64,000 bases of DNA from Odobenus rosmarus divergens (GCF_000321225.1 NW_004450287.1:2962209-3026208); one strand, 5' to 3'; shown: positions 1 to 11,470, numbered from the stretch's first letter. Notes: a model not told the origin generated them from the sequence alone. Program-made: numbers and translations.

Positions 1-560
1 CCACTTCTGGGTGTATTTCCAGAGGAAATGAAAACAGGGTATCAAAGAGATATCTGCACTCGTATTTATTTCAGTATTCAAAATAGACAAGATATAGAAA
101 CAATCTAAGTGTCAGTCAGTAGTTGAATGGATAAACAAGAGGTGGTGCATATATACAATGTAATATTATTTAGCCATGAAAAAGAAGAAGAATCCTGCTA
201 TTTGCAACTACAGGGATGGACCTCGAGGACATTATGCTAAGTGAAGTAAGTCAGAGAAACACTGTATGATCTTATTTATATGTGGAATCTAAAAAAACCC
301 CAACCTTGTACAGCCAGAGTTACAAAGGTGGTTATCAGTGGCTGGGGGGTGGGGAAATATGGAGATGTTGATCAAAGGGTACAAACTTACAATTAGAAGA
401 TTAATTCTGGGGATGTAACGTACAGCACTGTGTTATAGTTAACAATAAAGTACTATATATTTGAAAGTTGTTAAGAGAATAAATCTTAAATGCTCTCACA
501 ACATAAAAAGCAATGGTAATTATCTGACATGATGAAGGAGTTAGTTAACCCTACTGAGCT
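1..560 (+). mobile_element. Old L1 3' end fragment
   Basis: The sequence follows the conserved 3' end of mammalian L1 ORF2: a 'gaatggataaacaagaggtggtgc' region near 125, 'atggacctcgaggacattatgctaagtgaa' near 215, then an A/G-rich 3' UTR that includes 'aaatcttaaatgctctcaca' near 481. Many substitutions and small indels make it an ancient copy with no usable frame. It is cut by the window edge, so its true 5' extent is unknown. The 3' boundary is approximate. Confidence 0.75.
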
Positions 561-1012
561 TAGAATTGAGTCTCTTATTCTGCTTTGTTTTTGATAGTGA
601 TACTTATATTGATAAAAGTTATTGCACCTGGTAATATATCAATTCTATAGCCAAAGTATGGAAATTATTACTATTTTAATCTAAAATATCCATACCACTA
701 TTAAATCAGACATAATGCTCCAAAATAAAGGTCACATTATAACTAATGCTAGGTTACATTTCTTATTTTTTTTTCCAAAAAGATTTCCATTTCACAGTGA
801 CTAATATAAATTATATTGCCTTAAACATAAATAATTAAATGAAGTGATATTATATATATTTCATTTGTCCTTTTTATGTTACTAAAGGAGAGTTATTTCT
901 GTTTTATCTTAAAACATTATACATCTTAATTCTCTAGTCCCTTTTTAGAGCTCAGTATCTGAAATACTGTATGTGTTAGCAGCAGAGAAAGATGTCAGCT
1001 TTTTCTTAATCA
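561..1012. other. AT-rich sequence, nothing recognised
   Basis: No open frame of note, no repeat family I recognise and no regulatory motif that stands out. Confidence 0.5.
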
Positions 1013-1029
1013 CTGAATACTACTTTTTT

Positions 1030-1228
1030 TTTTTAAGATTTATTTATTTGAGAGAAAGAGAGAGAAAGATCATGGGGAGGAGGGACAGAGGGAGAGGAAT
1101 ACAATCTCAAGCAGACCCCCCACTGAAGGTGGAGCCCAGTGTGGGGCTCATTCTCATGACCCTGAGATCATGACTTGAGCCAATATCAAAAGTCTGATGA
1201 TTAACCAACTGAGCCACCCAGGCACCCC
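1030..1228 (-). mobile_element. CAN-SINE
   Basis: Read on the minus strand this is a complete carnivore SINE: tRNA-like head (ends at 'gagccacccaggcacccc' on the plus strand), purine/pyrimidine-biased middle, then the AAATAAATCTTAAAA-type tail seen here as a T-run with 'aagatttatttatttgagaga'. It is flanked by the direct repeat 'tgaatactactttt' (from 1014 and from 1229). Divergence from the cleaner copies in this window is moderate. Confidence 0.93.
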
Positions 1229-1244
1229 TGAATACTACTTTTTT

Positions 1245-1717
1245 GATGATAGGAATATTGAAAGCCTAACTTTCTTCAAAATGATATAGTTGCAGTAGAT
1301 ATTTGGAAATGTGAGTGGAAATTTCCAAATTGATAGAGCAAGTTTCAGGCTTATCCTTGGCTCTACTGAGAGAAATTAGATATTTTCAGTCATTTGCTTT
1401 TTAATTGAATTTATTATTCACTTTTAGGTAGGCTTGCTCGCCATAAAACTTTGTTGCTTCTAAAACTATAAAAAATTGCTACAAGAAGTAATCTCTTGAT
1501 CTCAAATAGGTATAACTAAAAGGAACTAGGTAGTTTCAGTGAAAATAGTTTGTATATAAAAGAAGACTAGAGATATTCTGATAGCCTAGTTGGTCCTACT
1601 TTTATGGTTTGTCTTTGGTTATAAAGAATTTTTCTATTTGGAAGTTTTTCGTATAAAAGATACAATTTCTCTGATGAATCAATAAGAGAGAGAAAAATCT
1701 ATAATGATTCTGGTTCG
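1245..1717. other. AT-rich sequence, nothing recognised
   Basis: No coding signal, repeat or RNA gene seen up to the L1-A target-site duplication. Confidence 0.5.
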
Positions 1718-2049
1718 GAATAGTTCATTATTTATTTTTTTTAATTTTACTTTATTTTATTATGTTATGTTGGTCACCATACAGTACATCATTAGTTTTT
1801 GATGTAATGTTCCATGATTCATTGTTTTCATATAGCACCCAGTGCTCCATGCAACACATGCCCTCCTTAATACCCATCACCAGGTTAACCCATCCCCCCA
1901 CCCCCTCCCCTCTAAAACCCTCAGTTTGTTTCTCAAAGTCCATAGTCTCTCATGGTTCATCTCCCCCTCTGATTTCCCCCAGCCCTTCATTTTTCCCTTC
2001 CTTCTATGTCCTCCATGCTATTCCTTATGTTCCACAAATAAGTGAAACC

Positions 2050-5000
2050 ATATGATAATTGACTTTCTCTGCTTGACTTATTTTACTTAGCATAATCTCC
2101 TCCAATCCCATCCATGTTGATGTAAAAGTTGGGTGTTCATCCTTTCTGATGGCTGAGTAATATTCCATTGTAATATGGACCACATCTTCTTCATCCATTC
2201 ATCTGTTGAAGGGCATCTTGGCTCTTTCCACAGTTTGGCTATTGTGGACATTGCTGCTATGAACATTGGGGGGGGTGCATATAACCCTTCTTTTCACTAC
2301 ATCTGTGTCTTTGGGGTAAATAACCAGGAATGCAATTGCTGGGTAATAGGGTCCCTCTATTTTTAATTTTTTGAGGCACCTCCACACTGTCTTCCAAAGT
2401 GGCTGTACCAACTTGAATTACCACCAACAGTATAAGAGGTTTCCCTTTCTCCACAACCTCTCCAGCATTTGTTGTTTCTTGCCTTGTCAATTTTTGCCAT
2501 TCTAACTGGTGTAAGGTGGTATCTCAATGTGGATGTCTTCTTTGGAGAAGTGTCTGTTCATGTCTTCTGCCCATTTTTTGACTTGATTGTTTTTTGGGTG
2601 TTGAGTTTGAGAAGTTCCTTATAGATCTTGGATACCAGCCCTTTATCTGTAGTGTCATTTGCAAATATCTTCTCCCATTCTGTGGGTTGTCCTCTTTGTT
2701 TTGTTGACTGTTTCCTTTGCTGTGCAGAAGCTTTTCATCTTGATGAAGTCCCAAAAGTTCATTTTTGCTTTTGTTTCACTAGCCTTTGGAGATGTAACTT
2801 GAAAGAAGTTGCCGTGGCCGATGTCAAAGAGGTTACTGCCTACATTCTCCTCTAGGATTTTGATGGGTTCCTGTCTCACACTGAGGTCTTTCATCCATTT
2901 TGAGATTATCTTTTTGTGTGGTGTAAGAGAATGGTCAAGTTTCATTCTTCTTTATATAGCTGTCCAATTTTCCCTGCACCGTTTTTTTGAAGAGACTGTC
3001 CTTTTTCCATTGCATATTTTTTCCTGCTTTGTGGAAGATTATTTGACCATAGAGTTAAGGGTCCCTATCTGGCCTCTCTATTCTGTTCCATTGGTCTATA
3101 TGTCTGTTTTCATGCCAGTACCATGCTGTCTTGGTGATCACTGCTTTGTAATATAGCTTGAAATCGGGCAATGTGATGCCCCCAGCTTTGTTTTTATTTT
3201 TCAACATTTCCTTGGCGATTTGGGGTCTTTTCTGATTCCATACAAATATTAGGATTGTTTGTTTCAGCACTTTGAAAAATGTCATTGGAGTTTTGATAGG
3301 GATGGCATTGAAGGTATAGATTGCTCTGCGTAGCATAGACATTTTAACAATGTTTATTCTTCTGATCCGTGAGCGTGGAATGTTTTTCCATATTTTTGTG
3401 TCTGCTTCAATTACTTTCATGAGTGTTCTGTAGTTCCTGGAGTATAGATCCTTTACCTCTTTGGTTAGGTTTATTCTGAGGTATCTTACGGTTTTTGGTG
3501 CTATTGTAAATGGAATCGTTTCTCTAATTTCTCTTTCTACAGTTGCATTGTTAGTGTATAAGAAAGCAACTGATTGTGTTGCATTGATTTTGTATCCTGC
3601 CACATTACTGAATTGCTGTATGAGTTCTAGTAATTTGGGGGTGGAGTTTTTTGGGTTTTCCACATAAAGTATCATGTCATCTGTGAAAAGAGGGAGTTTG
3701 ACTTCTTCTTTGCCAATTTGAATACCTTTTATTTCTTTTTGTTGTCTGATTGCTGTTGCTAGGACTTCTAGTACTATGTAGAACAATAGTGGCAAGAGTG
3801 GGCATCCTTGACGTGTTCCTCATCTTAAGGGAAAGGCTCTCAGCTTTTCCCCATTGAGGATGATATTTGTTGTGGGTTTTTCATAGATGGATTTTATGAA
3901 CGTGAAGAATGTTTCCTCTGTCCCTATACTCTAGAGTTTTAATCAGGAAAGGATGCTGTATTTTGTCAAATGCTTTTTTGCATCAATTGAGAGGACCATA
4001 TGGCTCTTCTCTGTCCTCTTATTTAATGTGTTCTATCACAGTGATTGATTTGTGAATGTTGAATCACCCTTGCATCCTGGGGATAAATCCCACTTGGTCG
4101 TGGTGGATGATCTTTTAATGTATTGTTGGATCCTATTAGGTAGGATTTTGTTGAGGATTTTGGAATCCATATTCATCAGGGATATCAGTCTCAAATTCTC
4201 CGTTTTGATGGGGTCTTTGCCTGGTTTGGGGATTAAGGTAATGCTGTCCTCATAGAATGAGTCTGGAAGCTTTCCTTCTGTTTCTATTTTTTGAAACAGC
4301 TTCAGGAGAATAGTATTATTTCTTCTTTGACTGTTTGGTAGAATTCCCCAGGGAATCCATCAGGCCCTGGACTCTTGTGTTTTGGGAGGTTTTTGATCAT
4401 TGCTTCAATCTCGTTTCTGATTATTGGCCTATTCAGGTTGTCAGTTTCTTCCTGTTTCAGTCTTGGGAGTTTATAGCATTCCAGGAAGGCATCCATTTCT
4501 TCCAGGTTGCTTAATTTATTGGCATATAATTGTTGATAATAATTGTTTCTATTTCCTTAGTGTTAGTCGTGATCTCTCCCCTTTCGTTCATAACTTTATT
4601 AATTTGGGTCCTTTGTCTTTTCTTTTCTATAAGTCTGGCCAGTGGTTTATCAATTTTATTAATTCTTTCAAAGAACCAGCTTCTAGTTTCTTTGATCTGA
4701 TCTATTGTGTTTTTGGTTTCTAATTCATCTCTGCTCTAATCTTAATTATTTCTCTTCTAATGTGTGGCATAGGCATCGTTTGTTGCTTTTCTCCAGTTCT
4801 TTAAGGTGTAGAGTTAGTTGGTGAATTTGGGATTTTTCTATTTTTTTGAGTGAGGCTTGGATGGCTATGTATTTCCCCCTTAGGACCGCCTTTGCAGTAT
4901 CCCATATGTTTTGGACCGATGTGTTTTCATTCTCATTGGTTTCCATGAATTGTTTAAGTTCTTTGATTTCCTGGTTGACCCAAACATTCTTGAGCAGAGT

Positions 5001-5753
5001 GGTCTTTAGCTTCCAAGTGTTTGAATTTCTTCCAAATTTTTTTTGTGATTGAGTTCCAGCTTTAAAGCATTATGGTCTGAGAGTATGCAGGGAATAATCT
5101 CAGTCTTTTGGTATCGGTTGAGACCTGATTTGTGACCCAGTATGTGGTCTATTCTAAAGAAAGTTCCATGTGCGCTCGAGAAGAATGAGTATTCTGTTGT
5201 TTTAGGGTGGAATGTTCTGTATATCTATGAGGTCCATCTGGTCCAGTGTGTCATTCAAAGCTCTTGTTTCTTTGTTGATTTTCTGCTTAGATGAGCTGTC
5301 TGTTGCTGAGAGTGGAGTATTGAGGTCTCCTACAATTAACGTATTATCAATATGACTCTTTATTTTGGTTAACAGTTCGCTTATGTAATTGGCTGCTCCC
5401 ATGTTGGGGGTGTAGATATTTACAATTGTTAGATCTTCTTGTTGGATAGACCCTTTAAGAATGATATAGTGTCCTTTTGTGTCTCTAACTATAGTCTTTA
5501 GCTTCAAATCTAAATTGTCTGATATAAGAATTGCTACCCTGGCTTTCTTTTGAGGTCTGTTGGCATGGAAGATGGATCTCCATCCCTTCACTTTCAGTCT
5601 AGGTGTATCTTTAGGTTCAAAATGAGTCTCTTGTAGACAGTATACAGATGGGTCCTGTCTTTTTATCCAATCAGCAACCCTGTGCCATCTTATGGGAGCA
5701 TTTAGGCCTTTCACGTTGGGAGTGATTATTGAAAGATAAGAATTTATTGTCAT
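2050..5753 (-). pseudogene. L1-A ORF2 (endonuclease-reverse transcriptase, broken)
   Basis: ORF2 begins at the ATG at 5753 with an AP-endonuclease-like domain (5202-5753, 183 aa). The motifs IITPNVKGLN, CLQETHF (catalytic Glu kept) and VGDLNTPLS (Asp/Asn kept) are readable there. After a stop near 5,200 the frame shifts repeatedly. The RT domain is seen at 4302-4496 ([14 protein letters not shown]) and 3055-3795, where the active-site box reads FTDDM in place of the usual FADDM, so both aspartates remain. A C-terminal piece lies at 2655-2945. Several stops and frameshifts separate these segments, so no ORF2 protein can be made. The 3' limit is approximate. Confidence 0.92.
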
Positions 5754-5806
5754 TACGTTGCCTGTGAAGTCCTTGTTTCTATAGATTGTCTCTGTAAATT
5801 TCTGTT

Positions 5807-6721
5807 CTATATCACTTTTGGGGTCTTTCTCCTTTTATAGGACCCCCCCTTAATATTTCTTGCTGGCTTAGTGGTCACATATTCTTTCATTTTCTGCCTG
5901 TCTTGGAAGCTCTGTATCTCTCCATCCATTCTAAATGACAGCCTTTCTGGATGAAGTATTCTTGGCTGCATGTTCTTCTCATTTAGTACCCTGAAAATGT
6001 CTTGCCAGGCCTCTCTGGCTTGCCAGGTCTCTGTGGATAGGTCTGACATTTTTCTGATGTTCCTCCCACTGTACGTAAGGAATCTCTTCCCCCTAACTGC
6101 CTTTGAGATGGTTTCCTTGGTTCTAAGATTTGCGAGTTTTACTGTTACATGTCGGGGCGTTGGTCTATTTTCCTTGATCTTGGGAGGGGTCCTCTCTGCC
6201 TCTAGGACATGAATGTTTGTTTCATTCCCCCAATTAGGGATGTTCTCAGCTATGATTTGCTCAAATATATCTTCTAGTCCTCTCTCTCTCTCCACCCCAC
6301 TCACAGATTCCAATAATTCTGACATTGGAATGTTTCATGGTGTCACTTATTTCTCTAATTCTCTTTTCATGGATTTTGAGCTGTTTTTCCCAAGCCTCCT
6401 CTTTTTCCTTCTTTTCTATCAATTGGTCTTCTAGTTCACTAATTCATTCTTCTTCCTCGCTTACCTTAGCTGTTAGAGTATCTAGATTAGATTGGACTCA
6501 TTGATAGCATTTTTAAGTTCTGCCAGTTCAACTTTCATTTCTGGTCTTAGAGACTCTATGTTGCCATTAAACCATTTCTCCATTCTAGCTATCGTCTTCG
6601 TAACTGTTACCATGAAGTCCATTTCTTACATCTTGGTTATATCTGTATCCGTTTGTAAATCTGTGGCAGAAGTCAGAGTCTCTGGGTCTTTCCTATTTTG
6701 AGGGTTCTTCCTCCCAGTCAT
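5807..6721 (-). pseudogene. L1-A ORF1 (broken)
   Basis: Remnant of the L1 ORF1 RNA-binding protein. Translation starts with MTGRKNPQNRKDPETL at 6721 and meets a stop after about 31 codons (TDITKM then stop). A second open stretch (5807-6325, 172 aa) covers the RRM and C-terminal domains, including the 'RTPPKIKENRPTPRHVTVKL' stretch typical of ORF1p. The total span, about 305 codons, is close to the usual 300-340. ORF2 starts 54 bases beyond the ORF1 stop codon, as expected for a bicistronic L1. The frame is interrupted at least twice, so no functional product is expected. Confidence 0.9.
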
Positions 6722-7574
6722 TCTGTTGTGGGGTGGTTGAGGGAATGTACAGAATCCAAAGTATTGACCACAACCCAAGCAAGATGCACCTGTTTTGTTG
6801 ACCTCTTGTTCTCCCAGCCTGACTTCTGGGGGATGGGCCTGCCACACTCTTACTCAGGCAACCCTGTTTGGGCAGCAATGCCCTGCCCCCTGTTGGGGGG
6901 GGTGCAGTGATACTCGGTTTTTTGGGGCTTTTGTTCTCTGGCTGCTTTCCCTGGCGGCTTTCTGTGTCTCTTCCAAGAATCAGAACAGAAGAGACCGTTT
7001 CCAACCCTCTGCCTCAGAACAGAGAGGTCACAGTCTGTTCTTCACTGAGCTCTCCAGGCCACACTATCTTCGTTTCTGTCTGTGCTGCTATAAACTGCAG
7101 CGTCCTGGGTTGTGCGTCCCTCAGCAGTACTCCCATTCCTAGACTCCATGTTGGGGCACGTCTCTGCACTTTGTGCTTCTAAAACTGCCAACTGCCCCAG
7201 TTCGCATGCATGGCCCCACTGCTTCTCCCCGCTTCATACCTCAAACCCAGCTGCCTTTGATTCTGTTTGTAGAGATCCAGATGTATCTTCTTACATCTCA
7301 GGCTGATTTTGTGGTTTTTCAAAGTGGTGTGGTGGATATACAGCTCAATTCAGGGGACCAGTTGGAATAGGGTCCCCTACTCCTTCACCATCTTTTCCCA
7401 AGTCTGATCCCAGGGTCCCTCGCAGAGGCAGTCGCCTGGACTTGGTGTGACAGGAGTGTATTTTCTTGTCTTAAGGTGGTGGTGGCCTGCGGGGCAGGCA
7501 TCTAAACCTATTATAGTCTATCTACATAGATCAAAACACACCTAAATGCCTGCTGAATTACTCTCTCAGACCCA
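6722..7574 (-). promoter_or_regulatory. L1-A 5' UTR (internal promoter region)
   Basis: This is the GC-richer leader of L1-A, between the upstream TSD and the ORF1 start codon. By family knowledge it would carry the internal RNA polymerase II promoter. The part below about 7,385 (sense 'aagatggtgaaggagtagggg') can be lined up with the start of the 5' UTR of L1-B near 11,717. The first about 190 bases (7,385-7,574) have no counterpart in L1-B. Several open frames on the plus strand here (for example 6,795-7,142) read the leader backwards and are not genes. Confidence 0.7.
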
Positions 7575-7800
7575 GAATAGTTCATTATTTAAAATATTTC
7601 TTTTTTTCCTCTTTTTTATACTTCACTTGGTGATTTACATTCCCTGATAGTATATTTTGTGGAAGTAATTAAAGTCTTTCTTAACTCAGTTTTGAAACAT
7701 TTAAAATTAGATAATAAATTATTTAAGAAATGAGTATAAGTACATTTTATATTCTTTCAAACTAATCAGTGTGTACAATCATCTGTACCTAGTAGTTTTT

Positions 7801-7994
7801 TTAAAAAGATTTATTTATTCATTTTAGAGAGAGAGAGCTGGGAGCGGAGCAGAGGGAGAGGGAAAAGGAGAGAAACAGATTCCCCACTGAGTTTGGAGCC
7901 CACACAGGACTTGATCCCAAGACCCTGAGATCATGACCTGAGCCAAAATTCAAGAGTTGGACACTTAACCAACTTTGCCACCCAGGCACCCCTG
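7801..7994 (-). mobile_element. CAN-SINE
   Basis: The minus-strand head ends in 'gccacccaggcacccc', and the tail is seen as 'aaaaagatttatttattcatttta'. Imperfect flanking repeats 'gtacctagtagttttt' (from 7786) and 'gtacagagtagttttt' (from 7994) indicate an older insertion. Confidence 0.9.
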
Positions 7995-8009
7995 TACAGA
8001 GTAGTTTTT

Positions 8010-8324
8010 AAACAAAGGTTGACTTTGTGACTTGAGTGACAGATTGATATTCTGACTTGGATGATGAAGTGGCTTTCAGTTGTTTGAAAGAGCAAATTTG
8101 AATTGGCCTTAATACTCCCATCTACTATGTTCTATCAGTGCTTACCATATGAATAGGGATGTATATCAACTTGGCATGATGAATTAAGGTTTTCAGAAGT
8201 ACATTTTAGGACTAGTTGATATTGATATCAAGATGTATGTTAAAATTTGTTTAAAGTATTTCTGTAAGCTGATGTTATCAGTAAACCATATGTTTCCATT
8301 TCTCCATCTATTATATAATAATGG
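8010..8324. other. Sequence without recognised features
   Basis: AT-rich, with no open frame or repeat identified. Confidence 0.45.
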
Positions 8325-8560
8325 AAACGTTCACTAGGTACTTACTATGTGTTAGTCACTATTTGTTCTTTTGATGGATTAACTCACTTAATTCTCATAA
8401 TAACTCTATGAGATGGAGCATGTCATTAACCTTATTTTATAGATGAAGAAACAGACACAGGATAGTTAAGTATTTGTCAAAGTAAGACATATAATTAGAT
8501 AGAGAAGCTGAGGTTCAAACACAGGCAGTCTTGTTCCAGAGCTCAGGTTGGTAAAACATG
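8325..8560 (+). mobile_element. MIR SINE fragment
   Basis: The order of landmarks matches the MIR consensus in plus orientation: 'ggtacttactatgtgttagtcac', 'aactcacttaattctcataataactctatgag', then 'attttatagatgaagaaacagacacagg' and 'ctgaggttcaaacacagg'. It is an ancient, divergent copy. Confidence 0.8.
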
Positions 8561-9041
8561 AAAACACATAATATTCCTTTAAATATTTACAGATATTGTC
8601 CACCAATAATAGTGTTAGACCTTTACAAAATGTTTGTGTAGAAATGTTCAATAAAACATATACACAGAAGCCAGACTGGGGCAGACACTGACATTATTCA
8701 TTTATAACTTTCTAAGAGTGCATTCTTAGTTAACAGATTTTGTAGTCATTTAAATCCAATGATTTTTTTTTAAAGGGATTATATAATTATCATTTCATTC
8801 ACACTTCACTTTCAGTATTTGGTGTCAATATGCTTGGGAATTGGGAGTTAAATTTCTGATCTTAAGCTTTTGAATCAATTTGTAGCAAGTGGGATGTTTT
8901 ATTAGAATACCTGATAAATTTAATAAAAAAGAAATCTGTAACTTTTTGTTTTAAATTTTTTTTGACAATCAAAAGTCTTTATTGCTACATTGTGTACTTT
9001 ACACTTGTAAATTATAATACAGTATTATATAGAGAATATAT
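8561..9041. other. AT-rich sequence, nothing recognised
   Basis: No coding or repeat signal seen. Confidence 0.45.
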
Positions 9042-9053
9042 AAAAATAGTTCA

Positions 9054-9243
9054 CGGGGCCCCTGGGGTGGCTCAGTTGATTAAGCTGCTGACTCTTGATT
9101 TCAGCTCAGGTCATGATCTCAGGGTCCTGGGATCAAGCCCCATGTGGGACTCTGTGCTCTGTGGGGAGTCAGCTTGCGTATCTCGTTCCCTCTCCCTCTG
9201 CCCTTACTTGCGCACTCTCTCTCTAAAATAAATAAATCTTAAA
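9054..9243 (+). mobile_element. CAN-SINE
   Basis: A plus-strand copy starting at 'cggggcccctggggtggctcag' and ending in 'aaataaataaatcttaaaa'. The 12-bp TSD 'aaaaatagttca' occurs at 9042-9053 and 9244-9255. Confidence 0.95.
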
Positions 9244-9379
9244 AAAAATAGTTCATATATAAGATTATTGTAAATAACATTTGTAATACAATATATTGAG
9301 AAACATGGTTGGATGAAGATTCAATAGGAGTGATAGATTAACCTTTTAAGTACAGTATTTCTTTTGGTGCTACTGAGAG

Positions 9380-9700
9380 AAAGTCCAAACTTCTGTGAAG
9401 ACAAAGTCCCATAGTCCTTTGTGTAGTGCAGGAAGTGCAATAACGTTTAGACTTGGAGGAGTCGACCACAAAGGAGCTGGCTGCTGTCTCCAGCAAGTCA
9501 AGTTTGCAGAACTCAGCCCAGGGAGGACAGTCCCTGCATCAACTGGCCACCATGCAGATAGAGATTGAGATGGAGGAACACAGACTGGAAGGTGGGAGAC
9601 TTGAGTGGTGGGGAGGGAACAGCACTGCTTTAGGATCCAGGCTGCTGGGGAAGGGACCAACAGGGCTTGGCTCTTGGTCTCCAGGCAGGTTAGGAGAAGC
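9380..9700 (-). other. GC-rich stretch, possible 3' part of the CTAGE-like retrocopy
   Basis: Unlike its neighbours this segment is GC-rich. On the minus strand it has overlapping open frames (9370-9660 and 9539-9724), one of them proline-rich. CTAGE/MIA2 proteins have a proline-rich C-terminal half, so it could be a rearranged continuation of the pseudogene next to it. I could not align it residue by residue to the family, so the link rests on position and composition. Confidence 0.3.
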
Positions 9701-9704
9701 TCCT

Positions 9705-10246
9705 TGTGGTGTGGTGAATCTCATAATCTGTCTGGAGTGCTTTTAGCATCTCTACCATTTGCTCTTCTTGTTTTGACTGTTTAGATATCTCTTCCTTCAG
9801 TTCTTGAACCAGAGAATTTAGTTCCTATATCAGTATCATGTTGGTCTTCTTCACCTTTCTGGAAGAGTCTGTAAGGCTGTGTATCTTAAATGACTCTTTC
9901 TCTAGTCTGGCAATCTCTAAAGATGATTCATTTCCTGTATACTCCTCTTTAGCCTCACAAAGCTTATCAGTGATTTGTCATTTCTCCTCAATCCCCGCAG
10001 CCAGTATTTTTGCCAACTGCTTTTCATGTCTTACATAAAAGCAACTTCTGACTGAGCAAGTCTGAATATAAATAATAGGCCCACTGATAAGCTTATGACA
10101 AGCAGACACACCACAGTCTCCTACTGGAGGCTGTGGATAGTGAGTCATGGATTTGAGTCACTGGGCAACAGCTCTACTACCACCTCACCCAGCTTCCCAA
10201 GAATCAGCCCAAAGCCAGGCTCCAGAGAGGATGGCAGCACCTCCAT
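9705..10246 (-). pseudogene. CTAGE/MIA2 (cTAGE5)-family retropseudogene
   Basis: The minus-strand translation follows the N-terminal half of the CTAGE/MIA2 (cTAGE5) family, ER-exit-site proteins that help load large cargo into COPII carriers. From the ATG at 10246 it reads MEVLPSSLEPGFGLILGKLG. A transmembrane-like stretch follows (VVCLLVISLSVGLLFIF), then after a frameshift SVRSCFYVRHEKQLAK, then an acidic/basic coiled coil (GNESSLEIARLEKESFKIHS, then ELNSLVQELKEEISKQSKQ). The coiled coil is open apart from two in-frame stops (after IEEK and after NMILI). There is no intron between membrane and coiled-coil parts, which points to a processed copy. Stops and the frameshift make it non-functional. 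I did not find a clear A-tail or TSD. Family assignment rests on recalled family sequence; which parent gene (MIA2 or another CTAGE copy) cannot be decided here. Confidence 0.75.
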
Positions 10247-10370
10247 GGCACTGCTCTACCACAGGACTCTGTCCAGTCACTGTGTATCCAGCAGCTGCAC
10301 CAAACCCTAGAGAAGACCTCAACATTCTGCCTGGAACCCAACTAGTAACTGGCAGCCTGAAATCATAGTT

Positions 10371-10822
10371 AAATGGTAGGTTTTTTAGGGAGGGAAGGGG
10401 AGGTTTATATATAAAATGTGCTTGTCTTCATTACTGTCTGTTTTCCTTATTTCCTTCTTTCTTATTTTCTTCTCAATGTTAAATTAAAATATAGTGAAAT
10501 GTGCCAAAATTGAGTTTATGTCTTGACAAAATTTTAAACTTTATAACCTGCAGTTATCCAAAACTGGATACTGCAGCTGCAGTATCCAAAAACTCTATCA
10601 ATATGCAGATAATATCTGCTAACACGGAAAACACCCCTGTGTAACATTTCAATTACTACCCACTCACCCTCAATACATGCAACTCTGTATTAATTTCTAT
10701 TTACATTCCTTAATTTGGCAATGGCAGAACTTCATAAAAATGAAATAAATCACAAGTACACTTTGCCCGAAGTAATGTTTTTGATATCCACACATTTTTA
10801 TTTGATAAGCAGTTCATTTGCT
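10371..10822. other. AT-rich sequence, nothing recognised
   Basis: Contains a short local duplication around 'aaaactggatactgcagctgcagtatccaaaaact' (about 10,560-10,593), a near-palindrome centred on 'ctgcagctgcag'. Otherwise nothing is recognised. Confidence 0.4.
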
Positions 10823-11241
10823 TTTTTTTTATTTTTTAAGTTTTTATTTAAATTCAGTTAGTAAACATACAGTGTAGAATTTGTTTAAGGTGTACAGTTA
10901 AGTGATGGAACACTTACATACAACACCTAGTGCTCATCATAGCAAGTGCCCTCCTTAATCCCCATCACCTATTTAATCCATCCTGCCACCTGCCTCCCCT
11001 CCAGTAACCCTCAGTTTGTTCTCTGTAGTTAAGAGTCTGTTCCTTGGTTTGCCTCTCTTTTTCCTTATGCTTGTTTTGTTTCCTAAGTTTCACATGTGAG
11101 TGAAATTATATGTTATTTCTCTTTCTCTTACTGACTTATTTCACTTAGCATAATACTCTCTAGCTCCATCCATGTTGTTGCAAATGGCCAGATTTCATTC
11201 TTTTTTATTGCTGAGTAATATTCTGTTGTATAACATTTTCC
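10823..11241 (-). mobile_element. L1 3' end fragment
   Basis: On the minus strand this is an L1 3' UTR plus the end of ORF2. The T-rich start is the A-tail. 'caacacctagtgctcatca' and 'gccctccttaatccccatcacc' are the 3' UTR, and 'atgttgttgcaaatggccagatttcattc' is the end of ORF2. It is 5' truncated at about 11,241. It is more diverged than L1-A and lacks its exact 3' terminus, so it is an older subfamily. Confidence 0.88.
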
Positions 11242-11354
11242 TACAGCTAAGTGGAGTCATTTCTGTGAGAAAATCATGACCATTGTTAAAATATAAGTTG
11301 GAGTAGTCTTTCTCCAAGGATTTATAATGGAAAATAAGTATTGATTCTTTCTAA

Positions 11355-11470
11355 AAAGAAATTAAAGACATGCTTTGTGCCATTTTTTTTCCATGCTGGA
11401 GATATAGCAGTAAACAAAAGACAAAATATCCTGCCCTTGATTTTACCGCCAGTTGTTTATGGGTCTGTGA
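11355..11470 (-). mobile_element. L2 fragment
   Basis: 'gtgccatttttttt...catgctggagatatagcagtaaacaaaagacaaaatatcctgccctt' follows the reverse complement of the L2 3' region (…gggatacagcagtgaacaaaac…). Ancient; boundaries approximate. Confidence 0.55.

Larger units (their letters stand above)
1718..7591 (-). mobile_element. Full-length L1 (L1-A) with 17-bp TSDs
   Basis: A complete minus-strand LINE-1 of about 5.84 kb lies between perfect 17-bp direct repeats 'gaatagttcattattta' at 1718-1734 and 7575-7591. From high to low coordinates it has a 5' UTR (7574-6722), ORF1 (6721-5807), ORF2 (from the ATG at 5753 to about 2050), a 3' UTR with the carnivore-typical end (cataacataataaaat on the minus strand) and a short A-tail (T-run at about 1735-1742). 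Both ORFs are broken, so it is not autonomous. The perfect TSD nevertheless says the insertion is not among the oldest here. No SINE has landed inside it. Confidence 0.95.

Noticed and set aside
1030..1228. tRNA gene in SINE heads
   Set aside because: The heads are tRNA-derived but are parts of retroposons with CT-rich bodies and A-tails; none is a stand-alone tRNA gene.
2809..3156. Plus-strand frame of 115 aa
   Set aside because: Antisense to L1-A ORF2.
6795..7182. Overlapping plus-strand frames of 104-115 aa
   Set aside because: They read the L1-A 5' UTR backwards. GC-rich leader sequence with few stops explains them.
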